Positions 51,065 to 59,762 of a stretch of DNA of 64,000 nt are shown here, piece after piece (within the stretch, counting starts at the first letter, position 1; every line of letters starts with the position of its first letter). This stretch comes from Candidatus Hinthialibacter antarcticus. GTDB lineage: Bacteria > Hinthialibacterota > Hinthialibacteria > Hinthialibacterales > Hinthialibacteraceae. The notes beneath the pieces were generated by a model. That model searched no databases, was not told the origin of the DNA, and was given only the letters and a program-made list of their open reading frames with translations. The translations under genes were made by a program, and so were the position numbers. The stretch is from positions 290,910 through 354,909 of the forward strand of contig JAVCCE010000011.1 of the NCBI GenBank assembly GCA_030765645.1, in the 5' to 3' direction.

Positions 51065-52666
51065 ATGAACGCCAATCCCGCTGACCTCGCCGTTATCGAC
51101 GCCAATGTTTGGAGCGCTCCTGGAGAAACCCGCGCCGAAGCGGTCGCCATTCGCGACGGGCGCATTCTTGCGGTCGGCTCCACCCACGCCATCGAAGAAT
51201 GGATCGCGCCTTCAACCACCATCATCGAAGGGCGCGGACGGTTTGTCGCGCCGGGCTTTATTGACTCGCACGTCCATTTTCTCGAAGGCGGCTTTCAGCT
51301 GTCGTCCGTCCAATTGCAAGATTGCGCTTCAGAAGAAAAATTCGTCGAAGCCATCCGCCGCTTTGCTGAAACCTTGCAACCAGACGAGTGGATTCTCGGC
51401 GGCAACTGGAACCACTACTTGTGGGGCGGCGAAATGCCGCGCCGCGATTGGATCGACGCGGTCACGCCGCGTAATCCGGTTTGGATCGACCGCCACGACG
51501 GACACATGGCGCTAGCCAACACCCTCGCCATCGAACGCGCGGGCCTGGCGGCAAACGTCGCCGAGATCGACGGCGGCGAAATTGAGCGCAACCCCGACGG
51601 CTCGCTCACCGGGGTCTTCAAAGACAACGCCATGATTCTCATTCAACGGGTGTTGCCCAAGCCCACGACGGAGCAATCGGGCAAAGCGCTGCAAGCCGCG
51701 ATGCAACACGTCGCCGCGCAAGGCGTCACCAGCATTCATCACATGGGGTCTTGGGATGATTTGGCGGTTTTTAAAAAATCACACACCACTGGAGACCTCA
51801 AGACGCGCATTTACGCGGCGGTCCCGATTTCGACTTGGGAACCCCTACGCGACGAAGTCGAAGCCAACGGACGCGGCGACGAATGGCTGCGCATCGGCGC
51901 ATTGAAGGGTTTTCTAGACGGTTCGCTGGGTTCAAAAACCGCGCAGTTTTTTGAGCCGTATCTCGACGATCCCGACAACGACGGCTTGCTTGTTGAGTCG
52001 CCGCAGGAACTCTATGAAAAAATCCAACCCGCAGACAAAGCAGGCTTACATGTGTTGATGCACGCCATCGGCGACCGCGCCAACCATGAAATACTGAACG
52101 TCTTCGAGCGCGTCATTGAAGCCAACGGCCCGCGCGACCGGCGCTTTCGCATCGAACACGCCCAGCACCTGCGTCCCGACGATATCGCCCGTTTTCATAC
52201 GCTGAACGTCATCGCCAGTATGCAGCCCTATCACCTGATGGACGACGGCTGTTGGGCCGAGGCCGCCATCGGCGCCAAGCGCAGCAGCGTGACCTATGCG
52301 TTTCGTTCGTTGCTCGACGCACAAGCGCGGCTGGCGTTTGGGTCGGACTGGTTCGTCGCGCCGCCTACGCCGCTGGAGGGAATCTACGCCGCCGTCTCCC
52401 GCCGCACCAAAGACGGCAATCACCCCGACGGTTGGACGCCGCTGCAAAAAATCACCGCTGAGGAATCATTGCAAGCGTACACCACCGACGCCGCCTACGC
52501 TTCGTTTGAAGAAGAGCAAAAGGGCGCTCTCAAGCCTGGAATGTATGCGGATTTAGTCATCATCGACCACGACATCGCCGAAATATCAAGCGATGAGATA
52601 GCGAAAGCGCATGTCGATTTAACTCTGGTCAACGGCGATATCGTCTTCGAAAATAACGCCGAATAA
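51065..52666 (+). CDS. YtcJ-like metal-dependent amidohydrolase
   Basis: 533 residues. The ATG at 51065 is preceded by TTGGAGCG; an in-frame ATG at 51029 lacks a ribosome site. Amidohydrolase features: DANVWSAPGETRAEAVAIRDGRI (parts), metal site PGFIDSHVHFLEGG, GFLDGSLGSKTA, LHVLMHAIGDRAN with His ligands, RIEHAQHL and FGSDWFVAPPTPLEGIYAAV with the catalytic Asp. YtcJ-type enzymes hydrolyse amides or imides of unknown identity. There is no signal peptide, so it acts in the cytoplasm. It appears to be a single-gene unit. Confidence 0.92.
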   Translation: MNANPADLAVIDANVWSAPGETRAEAVAIRDGRILAVGSTHAIEEWIAPSTTIIEGRGRFVAPGFIDSHVHFLEGGFQLSSVQLQDCASEEKFVEAIRRFAETLQPDEWILGGNWNHYLWGGEMPRRDWIDAVTPRNPVWIDRHDGHMALANTLAIERAGLAANVAEIDGGEIERNPDGSLTGVFKDNAMILIQRVLPKPTTEQSGKALQAAMQHVAAQGVTSIHHMGSWDDLAVFKKSHTTGDLKTRIYAAVPISTWEPLRDEVEANGRGDEWLRIGALKGFLDGSLGSKTAQFFEPYLDDPDNDGLLVESPQELYEKIQPADKAGLHVLMHAIGDRANHEILNVFERVIEANGPRDRRFRIEHAQHLRPDDIARFHTLNVIASMQPYHLMDDGCWAEAAIGAKRSSVTYAFRSLLDAQARLAFGSDWFVAPPTPLEGIYAAVSRRTKDGNHPDGWTPLQKITAEESLQAYTTDAAYASFEEEQKGALKPGMYADLVIIDHDIAEISSDEIAKAHVDLTLVNGDIVFENNAE

Positions 52667-52700
52667 GCCCCCCCCCTTATTGGGATGAATGCGCACAAAA

Positions 52701-52728
52701 AACGGGCTGGCGATTTCACCAACCCGTT
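52701..52728 (-). terminator. Intrinsic terminator of the secreted protein gene 52760-53806
   Basis: On the minus strand AACGGGTTGG pairs with CCAGCCCGTT around an 8-base loop, followed by a run of T (complement of AAAAAA at 52697-52702). Confidence 0.85.
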
Positions 52729-52759
52729 GTGATGAAGCATGAATGGTTTTAAGCAGCGC

Positions 52760-53806
52760 TTAGTAGACGCTCCATGAATCAACGTCCGAGCCGCCTAACG
52801 AAATGACCTTCAGGTTGTCATATAATCCAAACTGGGTCGAGGTAAAGCGCGAGTCGAAGGTATCCTCATAACCGAACATGATTTTTCCTGATGGATAGGT
52901 ATCATCGGCGTCGTCATATTCGACAACTTTGATGAAACCATCATCTGTGGTTTGCACCCAAGGGAAGTCGCTGTTAATAAAATCAATTTCCTCGGTGATT
53001 TCACTTTTCAAATAGACTGTCACGACGCCGTCAATAAAGTCCATTCGCAACTCCGTCCAGTGGTTTGCAGAGGCGCCGGTGTAACTACCGCCGGATTTAT
53101 TGAAGAAGTAGATAAGGCTGAATAATTCATTGTATGGACGAGGAACACCATCATCTTCGCCATCACCGGGAACCGCACAATCTTGTGTAGGCGTTTCAAT
53201 AAACCATGTTCCACATACGGAGTTATCCGTACCGTCTTCAGTCGGGCCGCCTTCGAGAAGGGCATAATCAAATGATCCCCAACCCAGGTCAGGCGCTGCG
53301 GACCAGAAGTAGCCGTCGGTATCGTCAACCGCCTCTTCAAAGCCAAACGTACCTTGACCAAGGCTGACAAGTTTTTCGCCGCTGTGGTTTATACCAACTA
53401 AGTTTTGGTTGGTCGAACCGGCCGCATCAGCGTTTACCCGGCCAAAGACATCGACGAAGACCTGGTAGTTGCCCGAAAATTCCTGGTTGGTATACACGTT
53501 CAAAAACGAACCCGCATTATTTTCAAACATGAAATTCGCTGACATCCATAATGCGATGGTGTCTCCATCCGTCGAGTTTGGCGCAGGCGGAATCCCATCG
53601 CCGATGCCGTCAACGTCAACGCTGTAGTCATAGGCAAAGCGGGCTTCGTTGTCCATTCCCGTATCAGGGCGGTCCAGCTGAAGCACTGAATAGTTGCCTG
53701 ACGTATCCGTGTTGAAGTTGTCCTCATAAACCACTTCTTGTGCGGAAACGGTCAGCGACATCGCCAACCCCATCACCGCGGCTAAATACAGTTTTCTCAT
53801 TTTCAT
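52760..53806 (-). CDS. Secreted lectin-like protein with C-terminal DSWSVY tail
   Basis: 348 residues. The start at 53806 has GGAGG upstream (the longer frame would start inside that site). The signal is LYLAAVMGLAMSLTVSAQ. The body begins with EVVYEDNFNTDTSGNYSV and includes HWTELRMDFIDGVVTVYL and YPSGKIMFGYEDTF, typical of a concanavalin A-like sandwich. It has two cysteines about 14 residues apart (VCGTWFIETPTQDC). It ends GSDVDSWSVY, the tail shared with three other secreted proteins. It lies 79 bp downstream of pilin copy 4 on the same strand, so the two form a pilin-cargo pair. Confidence 0.82.
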   Translation of the reverse strand: MKMRKLYLAAVMGLAMSLTVSAQEVVYEDNFNTDTSGNYSVLQLDRPDTGMDNEARFAYDYSVDVDGIGDGIPPAPNSTDGDTIALWMSANFMFENNAGSFLNVYTNQEFSGNYQVFVDVFGRVNADAAGSTNQNLVGINHSGEKLVSLGQGTFGFEEAVDDTDGYFWSAAPDLGWGSFDYALLEGGPTEDGTDNSVCGTWFIETPTQDCAVPGDGEDDGVPRPYNELFSLIYFFNKSGGSYTGASANHWTELRMDFIDGVVTVYLKSEITEEIDFINSDFPWVQTTDDGFIKVVEYDDADDTYPSGKIMFGYEDTFDSRFTSTQFGLYDNLKVISLGGSDVDSWSVY

Positions 53807-53885
53807 CCGAACTACCTCCATTGAAATTAGATATAACTTTCTGCATCCGCGTTTGCGGTTACATTTGGTTTAGGTAATACGCCTC

Positions 53886-54476
53886 TTACTTCAACGCCGC
53901 CGGGATATCTTTCACTGTCTGATATTTTTGTGAAATGATGATGTTGCCAAAACTAAGAACTCCGTTTGTGGTGTCATAAATGCGGACGCCGTAGGTCCCA
54001 TTTGCGTAAGTTTTGTCGGGCCCGTACGACAACGCCCGCCAAGTCCCATAGAAATCTTCCATATAATCAGGAAACAAAATGTGATCGGTCAGCATCTTCA
54101 AATTGTGATAGGTATAATAGAGTTCGTCGTTACGTTGGGTTTCTTCATCCCACTGGTCGACGAACGGGTCGGGCAGCAATCCCGACGATAAATACGCCAC
54201 CGGCGTAGTAAGATTAAAACGCATGTACCCATAGGTGGTGTCGCTGTTGGTCATGCTTGGGTTGGTGCTGGGCGGCGGCGCATTGTTATCGAGAGTGTAC
54301 ATCTCAATCGCGGTCGCCATCGAGCGTAAATCTGACTGGGCGCGCGCCACTTTCGCTTTAATCTGCGCGTTTAAAAAATTCGGCACTGCAATTGCAGCGA
54401 GAATTCCAATAATTGCGACGACAATCAGCAACTCAATCAAGGTAAAACCTGGTGTTTTTCTCAATGAAGAAAGCAT
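53886..54476 (-). CDS. Type IV pilin-like protein (prepilin), copy 4
   Basis: 196 residues. Leader MLSSLRKTPG, then FTLIELLIVVAIIG with Glu5, and NFLNAQIKAKVARAQSDLR. The globular domain has YMRFNLTTPVAYLSSGLLPDPF (parts), WRALSYGPDKTYANG and the family block TNGVLSFGNIIISQ, a slightly divergent form of SNGxxSxGDI. It is followed by the tailed lectin-like gene on the same strand. The arrangement repeats that of pilin copy 5. Confidence 0.93.
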   Translation of the reverse strand: MLSSLRKTPGFTLIELLIVVAIIGILAAIAVPNFLNAQIKAKVARAQSDLRSMATAIEMYTLDNNAPPPSTNPSMTNSDTTYGYMRFNLTTPVAYLSSGLLPDPFVDQWDEETQRNDELYYTYHNLKMLTDHILFPDYMEDFYGTWRALSYGPDKTYANGTYGVRIYDTTNGVLSFGNIIISQKYQTVKDIPAALK

Positions 54477-54827
54477 TCGAATTCATCAATCCTTTCAAAT
54501 ACAATCGTTCTAACCGTTTAAAAGCTATGCACTATGCTTAAAAACCGACAGAAAAGTGTGGATTTTTTAACTGGTTATAACTTTGGGTGTAGATTCAACG
54601 GTGGAGAAAAATCAATATTCCTACATATTAGTAGAATATTAGGACGATTCCGGTGAATTTGTAGCCCAAAGTATCATTTTTGTTAGAATTATATGGCAAT
54701 TCTCATACCGCTTTACAAGCCACCCGACAAAAGGGCTTGAAAGCCCGCACTGAAGCGAGCAGAGTTGTACCCATACCTAATGCAACGAAATAAAACAAAT
54801 TTCCAATTTACGGAAGAACCTAAACAA
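54477..54827. other. AT-rich intergenic region ending in repeat R6
   Basis: Divergent promoter region between pilin copy 4 and the transglutaminase-like gene. The right quarter is the truncated element R6 (54726-54820). No other gene is seen. Confidence 0.5.
54726..54820 (-). repeat. MITE-like element, copy R6 (half element) adjoining a start codon
   Basis: Only the half with the GGTTCTTCCG end is kept (here as CGGAAGAACC, 54811-54820), with the core arm AGAGTTGTACCCATACC. The terminal GGAAG lies 11 bp before the ATG of the transglutaminase-like gene and may serve as its ribosome-binding site. Confidence 0.7.
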
Positions 54828-56354
54828 ATGGCTTTGAATCGTACGTATCGGTTTCGCATTATTCTTGCGCTATGCGCAATTGTTCTATCTCAATCGAACA
54901 TCCTGGCGCAAGAGGTTTCCTTCGAGTCGATCCAACCCGATTGGGTCGCGCTTGATTTCCCCGAGCTCGCCCAGCGCGCGCCGTCAGACATTGTTGATGA
55001 CCTTCGCCGGGGTGATTATGACCAAGCGCGGGCGAAACTTATTGAAGCCGCGCAAAGCGTCGATGATGAATCGACTCAGCAGTTTTTCATGCACGAAGCA
55101 GAACGCATCCGCCGTATTCAGCGCGATTATTCACTCGACCTGGATGGATTAAAACGAGCGCTGGATTCGCGGGTTGAAGGCTGGACAGAGAAAGAACTCA
55201 ACCAGTGGCTGAACGAAGGCCGCTTTGACATGCGGATTCTACAAGGCGTTCCCCGCTTTTTGGGCGCGAGCGCATCCAACCTTTATTTTCGCTATCCCGA
55301 ACTTCGTTCGCGGTGGTTGCGCAGCGACTACAGCGCCTTTGGCGCGGCGAGACTCAAGACAGCGCAATATGCGCTCAATACATCTCAAGCCGATGATGAG
55401 ACCCAAGGCGCGCGGCGTTTTCATATCCGCATGACGGTTAGCGTTGAAGACGGCGCCGTCCAACCAGGCGAGACGGTGCGCTGTTGGCTGCCCTACCCCA
55501 AAGAGACGAGTTTCCAGCGTGACGTGACATTTATATCCAGCAGCCACACCAGTTCGATTGCCTCGAACGATGCGCCGCACCGCTCGATCTATATGGAGCA
55601 AACCGCGACGGAGTTTCCGCCCGTGTTTGAAATCGAGTACGCCTACACGGCCCTGCCGAGATACGACGCCATTGATCCTGACAAAGTGACAAATGATCTG
55701 CCCGCAGACGTTTCAAAATTCCTCAAAGAAAAACACCCGCAAATTCGCTTCCATCAAGAATTCATTCAGTTAGCGGATTCGATCGTCGGCGATGAAACAA
55801 ATCCGTATCAGGTCGCATTCAAACTCTATGAATGGATTGGACAATATGCGGACTACAGTTTCGCCCGTGAATATTCAACGCTAAACGACATCCCAATGTA
55901 TGTTCTCCGCAACCGCTATGGCGACTGCGGGCAATTGGCGTTGTTGTATATGACCTTGTGCCGCATCAAGGGAATCCCTGCGCGTTGGGAATCAGGATGG
56001 ATGATTTACCCCGAGGGCAAAAACCTGCACGACTGGACATCAATCTATCTTTCGCCCTACGGCTGGGTTCCGGTTGACCCCAATTTCGGCCTCGAAGCCT
56101 GGAAAAATTGGGGCGGATTAAAGCAGGAAGAACGCGAGTTGTTGTCTCGCTTTTACTTTGGCCGTCTTTCTCCGTATCGGTTGGTTGCGAATGATGAGTT
56201 TGGAGAACCGCATACCCCGATAAAACGCTTTCCCCGATCTGACACGGTTGACTTTCAGCGCGGTGAATTAGAAACCGACTCAGAAAATCTCTATTTCAAC
56301 CAATTTGATTACACACTCGAAATCCTCAGCGACGAGCCATTCATGCAAGAGTGA
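54828..56354 (+). CDS. Secreted transglutaminase-like cysteine hydrolase
   Basis: 508 residues. The ATG at 54828 is chosen because upstream codons belong to repeat R6 and the signal peptide (FRIILALCAIVLSQSNILA) follows directly. Residues 30-170 are a helical region, 190-290 a beta domain (VQPGETVRCWLPYPKET), and 320-420 the transglutaminase core with Cys367 (YGDCGQLALLY), His401 (NLHDWTSIYL) and Asp417 (WVPVDPNFG), the complete triad. Such bacterial proteins are usually amidases or proteases rather than cross-linkers. The gene is monocistronic. Confidence 0.88.
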   Translation: MALNRTYRFRIILALCAIVLSQSNILAQEVSFESIQPDWVALDFPELAQRAPSDIVDDLRRGDYDQARAKLIEAAQSVDDESTQQFFMHEAERIRRIQRDYSLDLDGLKRALDSRVEGWTEKELNQWLNEGRFDMRILQGVPRFLGASASNLYFRYPELRSRWLRSDYSAFGAARLKTAQYALNTSQADDETQGARRFHIRMTVSVEDGAVQPGETVRCWLPYPKETSFQRDVTFISSSHTSSIASNDAPHRSIYMEQTATEFPPVFEIEYAYTALPRYDAIDPDKVTNDLPADVSKFLKEKHPQIRFHQEFIQLADSIVGDETNPYQVAFKLYEWIGQYADYSFAREYSTLNDIPMYVLRNRYGDCGQLALLYMTLCRIKGIPARWESGWMIYPEGKNLHDWTSIYLSPYGWVPVDPNFGLEAWKNWGGLKQEERELLSRFYFGRLSPYRLVANDEFGEPHTPIKRFPRSDTVDFQRGELETDSENLYFNQFDYTLEILSDEPFMQE

Positions 56355-56614
56355 AATCCTGGTGTTTTTTTTCATCAATCAGCAATTTTTCACTTGATTT
56401 TTCTAGCCCGCCGATTTATTATCTTTTCATTATTAATGAAGGGCAATTTTATGATTTATAAATGATGCCTTTCTCTGTTTTTCATTTGTTTTCTTTCTGG
56501 GACCTGCGAAGAGTTTTTATAACTATTTGACAAAAAGATGGTTAGAAATTTATGAGATGTGTATGAATATATACGTCACGTGAATTTTATATCTTTATAT
56601 TAAAGGCGCCTAAA

Positions 56615-57217
56615 ATGGAAAAGAGAAACAATACGCTTGCATTCACATTAATTGAGCTTCTCATTGTCGTAGCGATCATTGGGATTTTGGCGGCAATCGC
56701 TGTTCCAAACTTTCTTAATGCACAAGTCCGCGCCAAGATTTCTCGCGTCCAGGCCGATCAAAACGCTTACGCGACTGCATTTGAAATGTATTTTCTTGAC
56801 TTTGGCAATTCCCGCATCGAAAACAACGAATTGTTCCGTTTGACCACGCCAGTCTCTTATATTGGAACTCTCAATCCCGATCCGTTCGCGCCCGCAGAAG
56901 AAGGCCGCTTCAATTTTATCCATGCCTTAGACCCCAGTTATTTTATGTGGTCGCGTACGCCGCAAGACGACGGCTATGACTCGCTGGTCGCAGATTTTAA
57001 CATCTGGACGGGGTATCCCAATATTTGGGCGGGCGGTCAAAACGACAACTGGGCGTATGGCAAAGTGTTTTATCAGATCCGCAGCGTCGGCCCCAACAAA
57101 GCCAATGAGTATGGAATGAGATTTGACGCAAGCAACGGTCTCGTTAGCAACGGCGACATCAACTATTTCGGTTCAGGCAATCTGAACCGGTCATACGGTG
57201 GATGCTGTCAGCGCTAA
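56615..57217 (+). CDS. Type IV pilin-like protein (prepilin), copy 5
   Basis: 200 residues. Leader MEKRNNTLA, then FTLIELLIVVAIIG; here Ala rather than Gly precedes the Phe, which can still be processed by prepilin peptidases but is unusual. AAAGG lies upstream. The helix ends NFLNAQVRAKISRVQADQN. The C-terminal part has FRLTTPVSYIGTLNPDPF, IRSVGPNKANEYG and SNGLVSNGDINYFG, ending in a CC-containing tail (GGCCQR). The tailed LamG gene starts 45 bp downstream. Confidence 0.92.
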   Translation: MEKRNNTLAFTLIELLIVVAIIGILAAIAVPNFLNAQVRAKISRVQADQNAYATAFEMYFLDFGNSRIENNELFRLTTPVSYIGTLNPDPFAPAEEGRFNFIHALDPSYFMWSRTPQDDGYDSLVADFNIWTGYPNIWAGGQNDNWAYGKVFYQIRSVGPNKANEYGMRFDASNGLVSNGDINYFGSGNLNRSYGGCCQR

Positions 57218-57262
57218 CGGCCTAATTTTATATTTTTGCTTGAATTAGAAAAGGAGAGTTCT

Positions 57263-58675
57263 ATGACAAACAAATTTCGCAAAGCAGTATTGGCTATGGC
57301 AGTGTGCGCTTTTGCGCTGCCAAGCTACGCACAAGCGCCTGATCCTGTCATCGGATTTGATTTCGATGAAGGTTCGGGAGAATCAGTAATGGACCTGAGC
57401 GGACAGCATGAAGGCGTGTTTGGCATTACGCCGAACCCAGACGCCATTGTTGAAATCGTTGATGACACGCCCTCAGGGGCCGCAGGCGACACAGCGGTTT
57501 TCTTCAGCGGCAACGAAGTGTTGATTGGTTCGACGGATGCGCAGCCGTTTTTAGACCTGGAAACATCGCCAGTTACCGTTGAACTATGGGTTAAAGCGAC
57601 CGATCTGACGGAAACCTATATGGACTTTTTCCGCTATGGCAATTCGCTTAAGATGGGCATTTCCAGCGGCAATTTTATTTTCACCCATCTGGCCGTCGCC
57701 GATTATCCATCCGGCGTTCCAGTGGAAGTGGACGTCTGGCATCACGCAGCAGCCGTATTTGAACCAGAAGTCGGCATCACCTTCTACTTGGATGGCGAAG
57801 AAGCAGCGTTTGTTGCAACCACGAATTTCCCCAGAGTTCTTCAGAACTCGACTTTCGTCATGGGCGGCGCAGGCAACAGCAGCTTCTATACGGGCTATCT
57901 GGACCGGTTCCGTATTCACAATGCAGTATTAACGGCGGGTGAACTTGATAGCGTTGCTGACGCCCCCAAAGCAATGTTAGATTCCACGATTGCGAGTTAT
58001 GATTTCAGTTCGTTCCCTGCGGAAAATGCAGCAGCGACTGAAGTAACACTCACCCCGCAAGAAACAACCATTCTGCAATCGAGCTACCCCGAATGGGGCG
58101 CTGGCCCGACCGGTCAACCAGGCGACTTCGCATTGTATTTTAATGGAGAAAACGCACGCGTTTCCGTCCAAGACCCCGAAGACGCATTTCAGTTAGACCT
58201 GGACTTAACTTTTACTCTGGAAGCATACGTCAAATATGAAGACCAGCCGAATACCCGCGCCATTGTGTTCTCATACGGCGTTCCCGGAACCGGCGGCTAT
58301 TCATTCTCCGTCACAACCGATCCGCGCAAAGTGTTTGTCACAACCTATGGCATTTTGGACGCTGACAATGAATCAGTAATTCCAGATGACAGCGGCTGGC
58401 ACCACATCGCAGTTGTACACGATACAGCGGCGGCGGAACTTCGTTTTTATGTAGACGGCGAGTTGGGCGATACGCTGGAGTATACAGGCGGCGTCAACTT
58501 CTCGGTTGACCGCAATGCGCTCTACATCGGCGTTGAAGGCCGCCCCGGCTCAAACGCAGCGGGCCTGCCGTATAAGGGCTATATCGACCGCGTTCGCGTT
58601 CACACCTCCGTGCTGGCGCCGGAACAATTCAGCATTGTTGAAGTAGCTGACGTTTCGGAATGGTCAATTCACTAA
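57263..58675 (+). CDS. Secreted double-LamG protein with C-terminal SEWSIH tail
   Basis: 470 residues. The ATG at 57263 has AAGGAGAG upstream; the signal is AVLAMAVCAFALPSYAQ. Two LamG/concanavalin-like domains follow, about 25-230 and 245-455, each with FDFDEGSGE- or YDFSSF-type starts and a WHHAA/WHHIAVVHD strand and FYLDGEE/FYVDGELGD, then YIDRVRVHTSVLAPEQF. It ends EVADVSEWSIH, the shared tail. It is co-directional with pilin copy 5 and is followed by a bidirectional terminator. It may bind glycans at the cell surface; the family is usually non-catalytic. Confidence 0.88.
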   Translation: MTNKFRKAVLAMAVCAFALPSYAQAPDPVIGFDFDEGSGESVMDLSGQHEGVFGITPNPDAIVEIVDDTPSGAAGDTAVFFSGNEVLIGSTDAQPFLDLETSPVTVELWVKATDLTETYMDFFRYGNSLKMGISSGNFIFTHLAVADYPSGVPVEVDVWHHAAAVFEPEVGITFYLDGEEAAFVATTNFPRVLQNSTFVMGGAGNSSFYTGYLDRFRIHNAVLTAGELDSVADAPKAMLDSTIASYDFSSFPAENAAATEVTLTPQETTILQSSYPEWGAGPTGQPGDFALYFNGENARVSVQDPEDAFQLDLDLTFTLEAYVKYEDQPNTRAIVFSYGVPGTGGYSFSVTTDPRKVFVTTYGILDADNESVIPDDSGWHHIAVVHDTAAAELRFYVDGELGDTLEYTGGVNFSVDRNALYIGVEGRPGSNAAGLPYKGYIDRVRVHTSVLAPEQFSIVEVADVSEWSIH

Positions 58676-58700
58676 AACCGATTCGTAATCATAAACATGA

Positions 58701-58732
58701 AAAAGGCGAGGCATCATGCCTCGCCTTTTTTT
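58701..58732. terminator. Bidirectional intrinsic terminator between two tailed-protein genes
   Basis: AAAAGGCGAGGCATCATGCC and TCGCCTTTTTTT form a 12-bp GC-rich stem with A-run and T-run on either side, so it works for both the plus-strand LamG gene and the minus-strand propeller gene. Confidence 0.9.
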
Positions 58733-58760
58733 ATCTAACCGATTCAATGCCGCTGCTGCA

Positions 58761-59762
58761 TCAATATAAATTCCACTCGTCAACGTCATTGACGAACTTC
58801 CCATAAACGAGAATGCGCTGGTTGGCGTTATCGGTGATGAATATAAATTCGACGGTCGCTGCGCAGTCCGCCGGATCACCCAAGGGACCATTCGGCGACT
58901 CAGACCCGTCAATCATCGCGACCGGCGCGCTTGGGTCTGCGGAGTGATAGGCCGCAATCACTGCTTGTTCCGCCGAATAATCCGGCACATAAATCATGTC
59001 ATCATACCCATCATACTCAATCAACTGACTGTTAACGCCATAGGTCGAATTGACGCCGCCTTGCGCGATGAAGCCATTGGTGATTTCCGTGTATGCGGTC
59101 GGGTCGTCCGCAGAACCGCCGCTCAATCTATTCACGCTGTTGCTTGAATCGCCGCCGTTTTTCGCCGCATAGATTTCATTGGTTGTTGGGTTAAAAGCCA
59201 CGTCGCGCTGATAGGCTTCCAATCCTGTCACAACATGCAATGGAACCGAATCGTTGGCGTCCCAAAACTCGATGGTGTTGAAGGTGGAAAGAATGAGCGT
59301 GTCATCATCCATCAATTCAACGCCGTTATATCGTTTGCCGCCAACCACAACGCCGTCAAAAAAATCTGCAACGGGTTGAAAATCCGGCGCCGGGCTGAGT
59401 TTACGCACCGTCGCGGTATCTGCGCTTCCGCTTTCGAGCGCGAGAAACACGTTGCCCTGGCTATCGACCGCAACGCCAGTGAATCCACGCCCCGCGACAA
59501 CCTCCGTGTCAGCCGCGTCATCAACCAGGACATGGCTTTCGACGCTGGTTACGGTCAATGGGTCCGCGACATAATAACAGCGCGTCTGGTTCGGCCCAGC
59601 GAATGTAAAGACGGTGTAATACACGCCGCCGTTCGAATCAACGGCGATCGCCAATGGATCCCCCGCAGTTTCAAACTCCAACAGATACGTCCCGAGCGTT
59701 GATTGTGAATAGGCCGATGAAACAACGAGAAACGCTAAGACAAATGATGCAGCGCGATACAT
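58761..59762 (-). CDS. Secreted NHL-type propeller with C-terminal DEWNLY tail
   Basis: 333 residues. The start at 59762 has AAAGGAAT upstream and gives the signal MYRAASFVLAFLVVSSAYSQ; the longer frame is non-coding. The body has repeats LAIAVDSNGGVYYT, FTGVAVDSQGNVFLALE, RDVAFNPTTNEIYAAKN and DDMIYVPDYSAEQAVIAAY, an NHL or SMP-30-like propeller. It ends FVNDVDEWNLY, matching the three other tails. It is convergent with the double-LamG gene and shares its terminator. Confidence 0.82.
   Translation of the reverse strand: MYRAASFVLAFLVVSSAYSQSTLGTYLLEFETAGDPLAIAVDSNGGVYYTVFTFAGPNQTRCYYVADPLTVTSVESHVLVDDAADTEVVAGRGFTGVAVDSQGNVFLALESGSADTATVRKLSPAPDFQPVADFFDGVVVGGKRYNGVELMDDDTLILSTFNTIEFWDANDSVPLHVVTGLEAYQRDVAFNPTTNEIYAAKNGGDSSNSVNRLSGGSADDPTAYTEITNGFIAQGGVNSTYGVNSQLIEYDGYDDMIYVPDYSAEQAVIAAYHSADPSAPVAMIDGSESPNGPLGDPADCAATVEFIFITDNANQRILVYGKFVNDVDEWNLY

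Noticed and set aside
54765..54827. Upstream extension of the transglutaminase-like frame
   Set aside because: The codons lie in repeat R6 and the signal peptide begins at 54828.
34970..59762. The W-tail as a PEP-CTERM, LPXTG or type IX signal
   Set aside because: There is no transmembrane helix, no basic cluster and no folded C-terminal domain; the tail is only about 9 residues.
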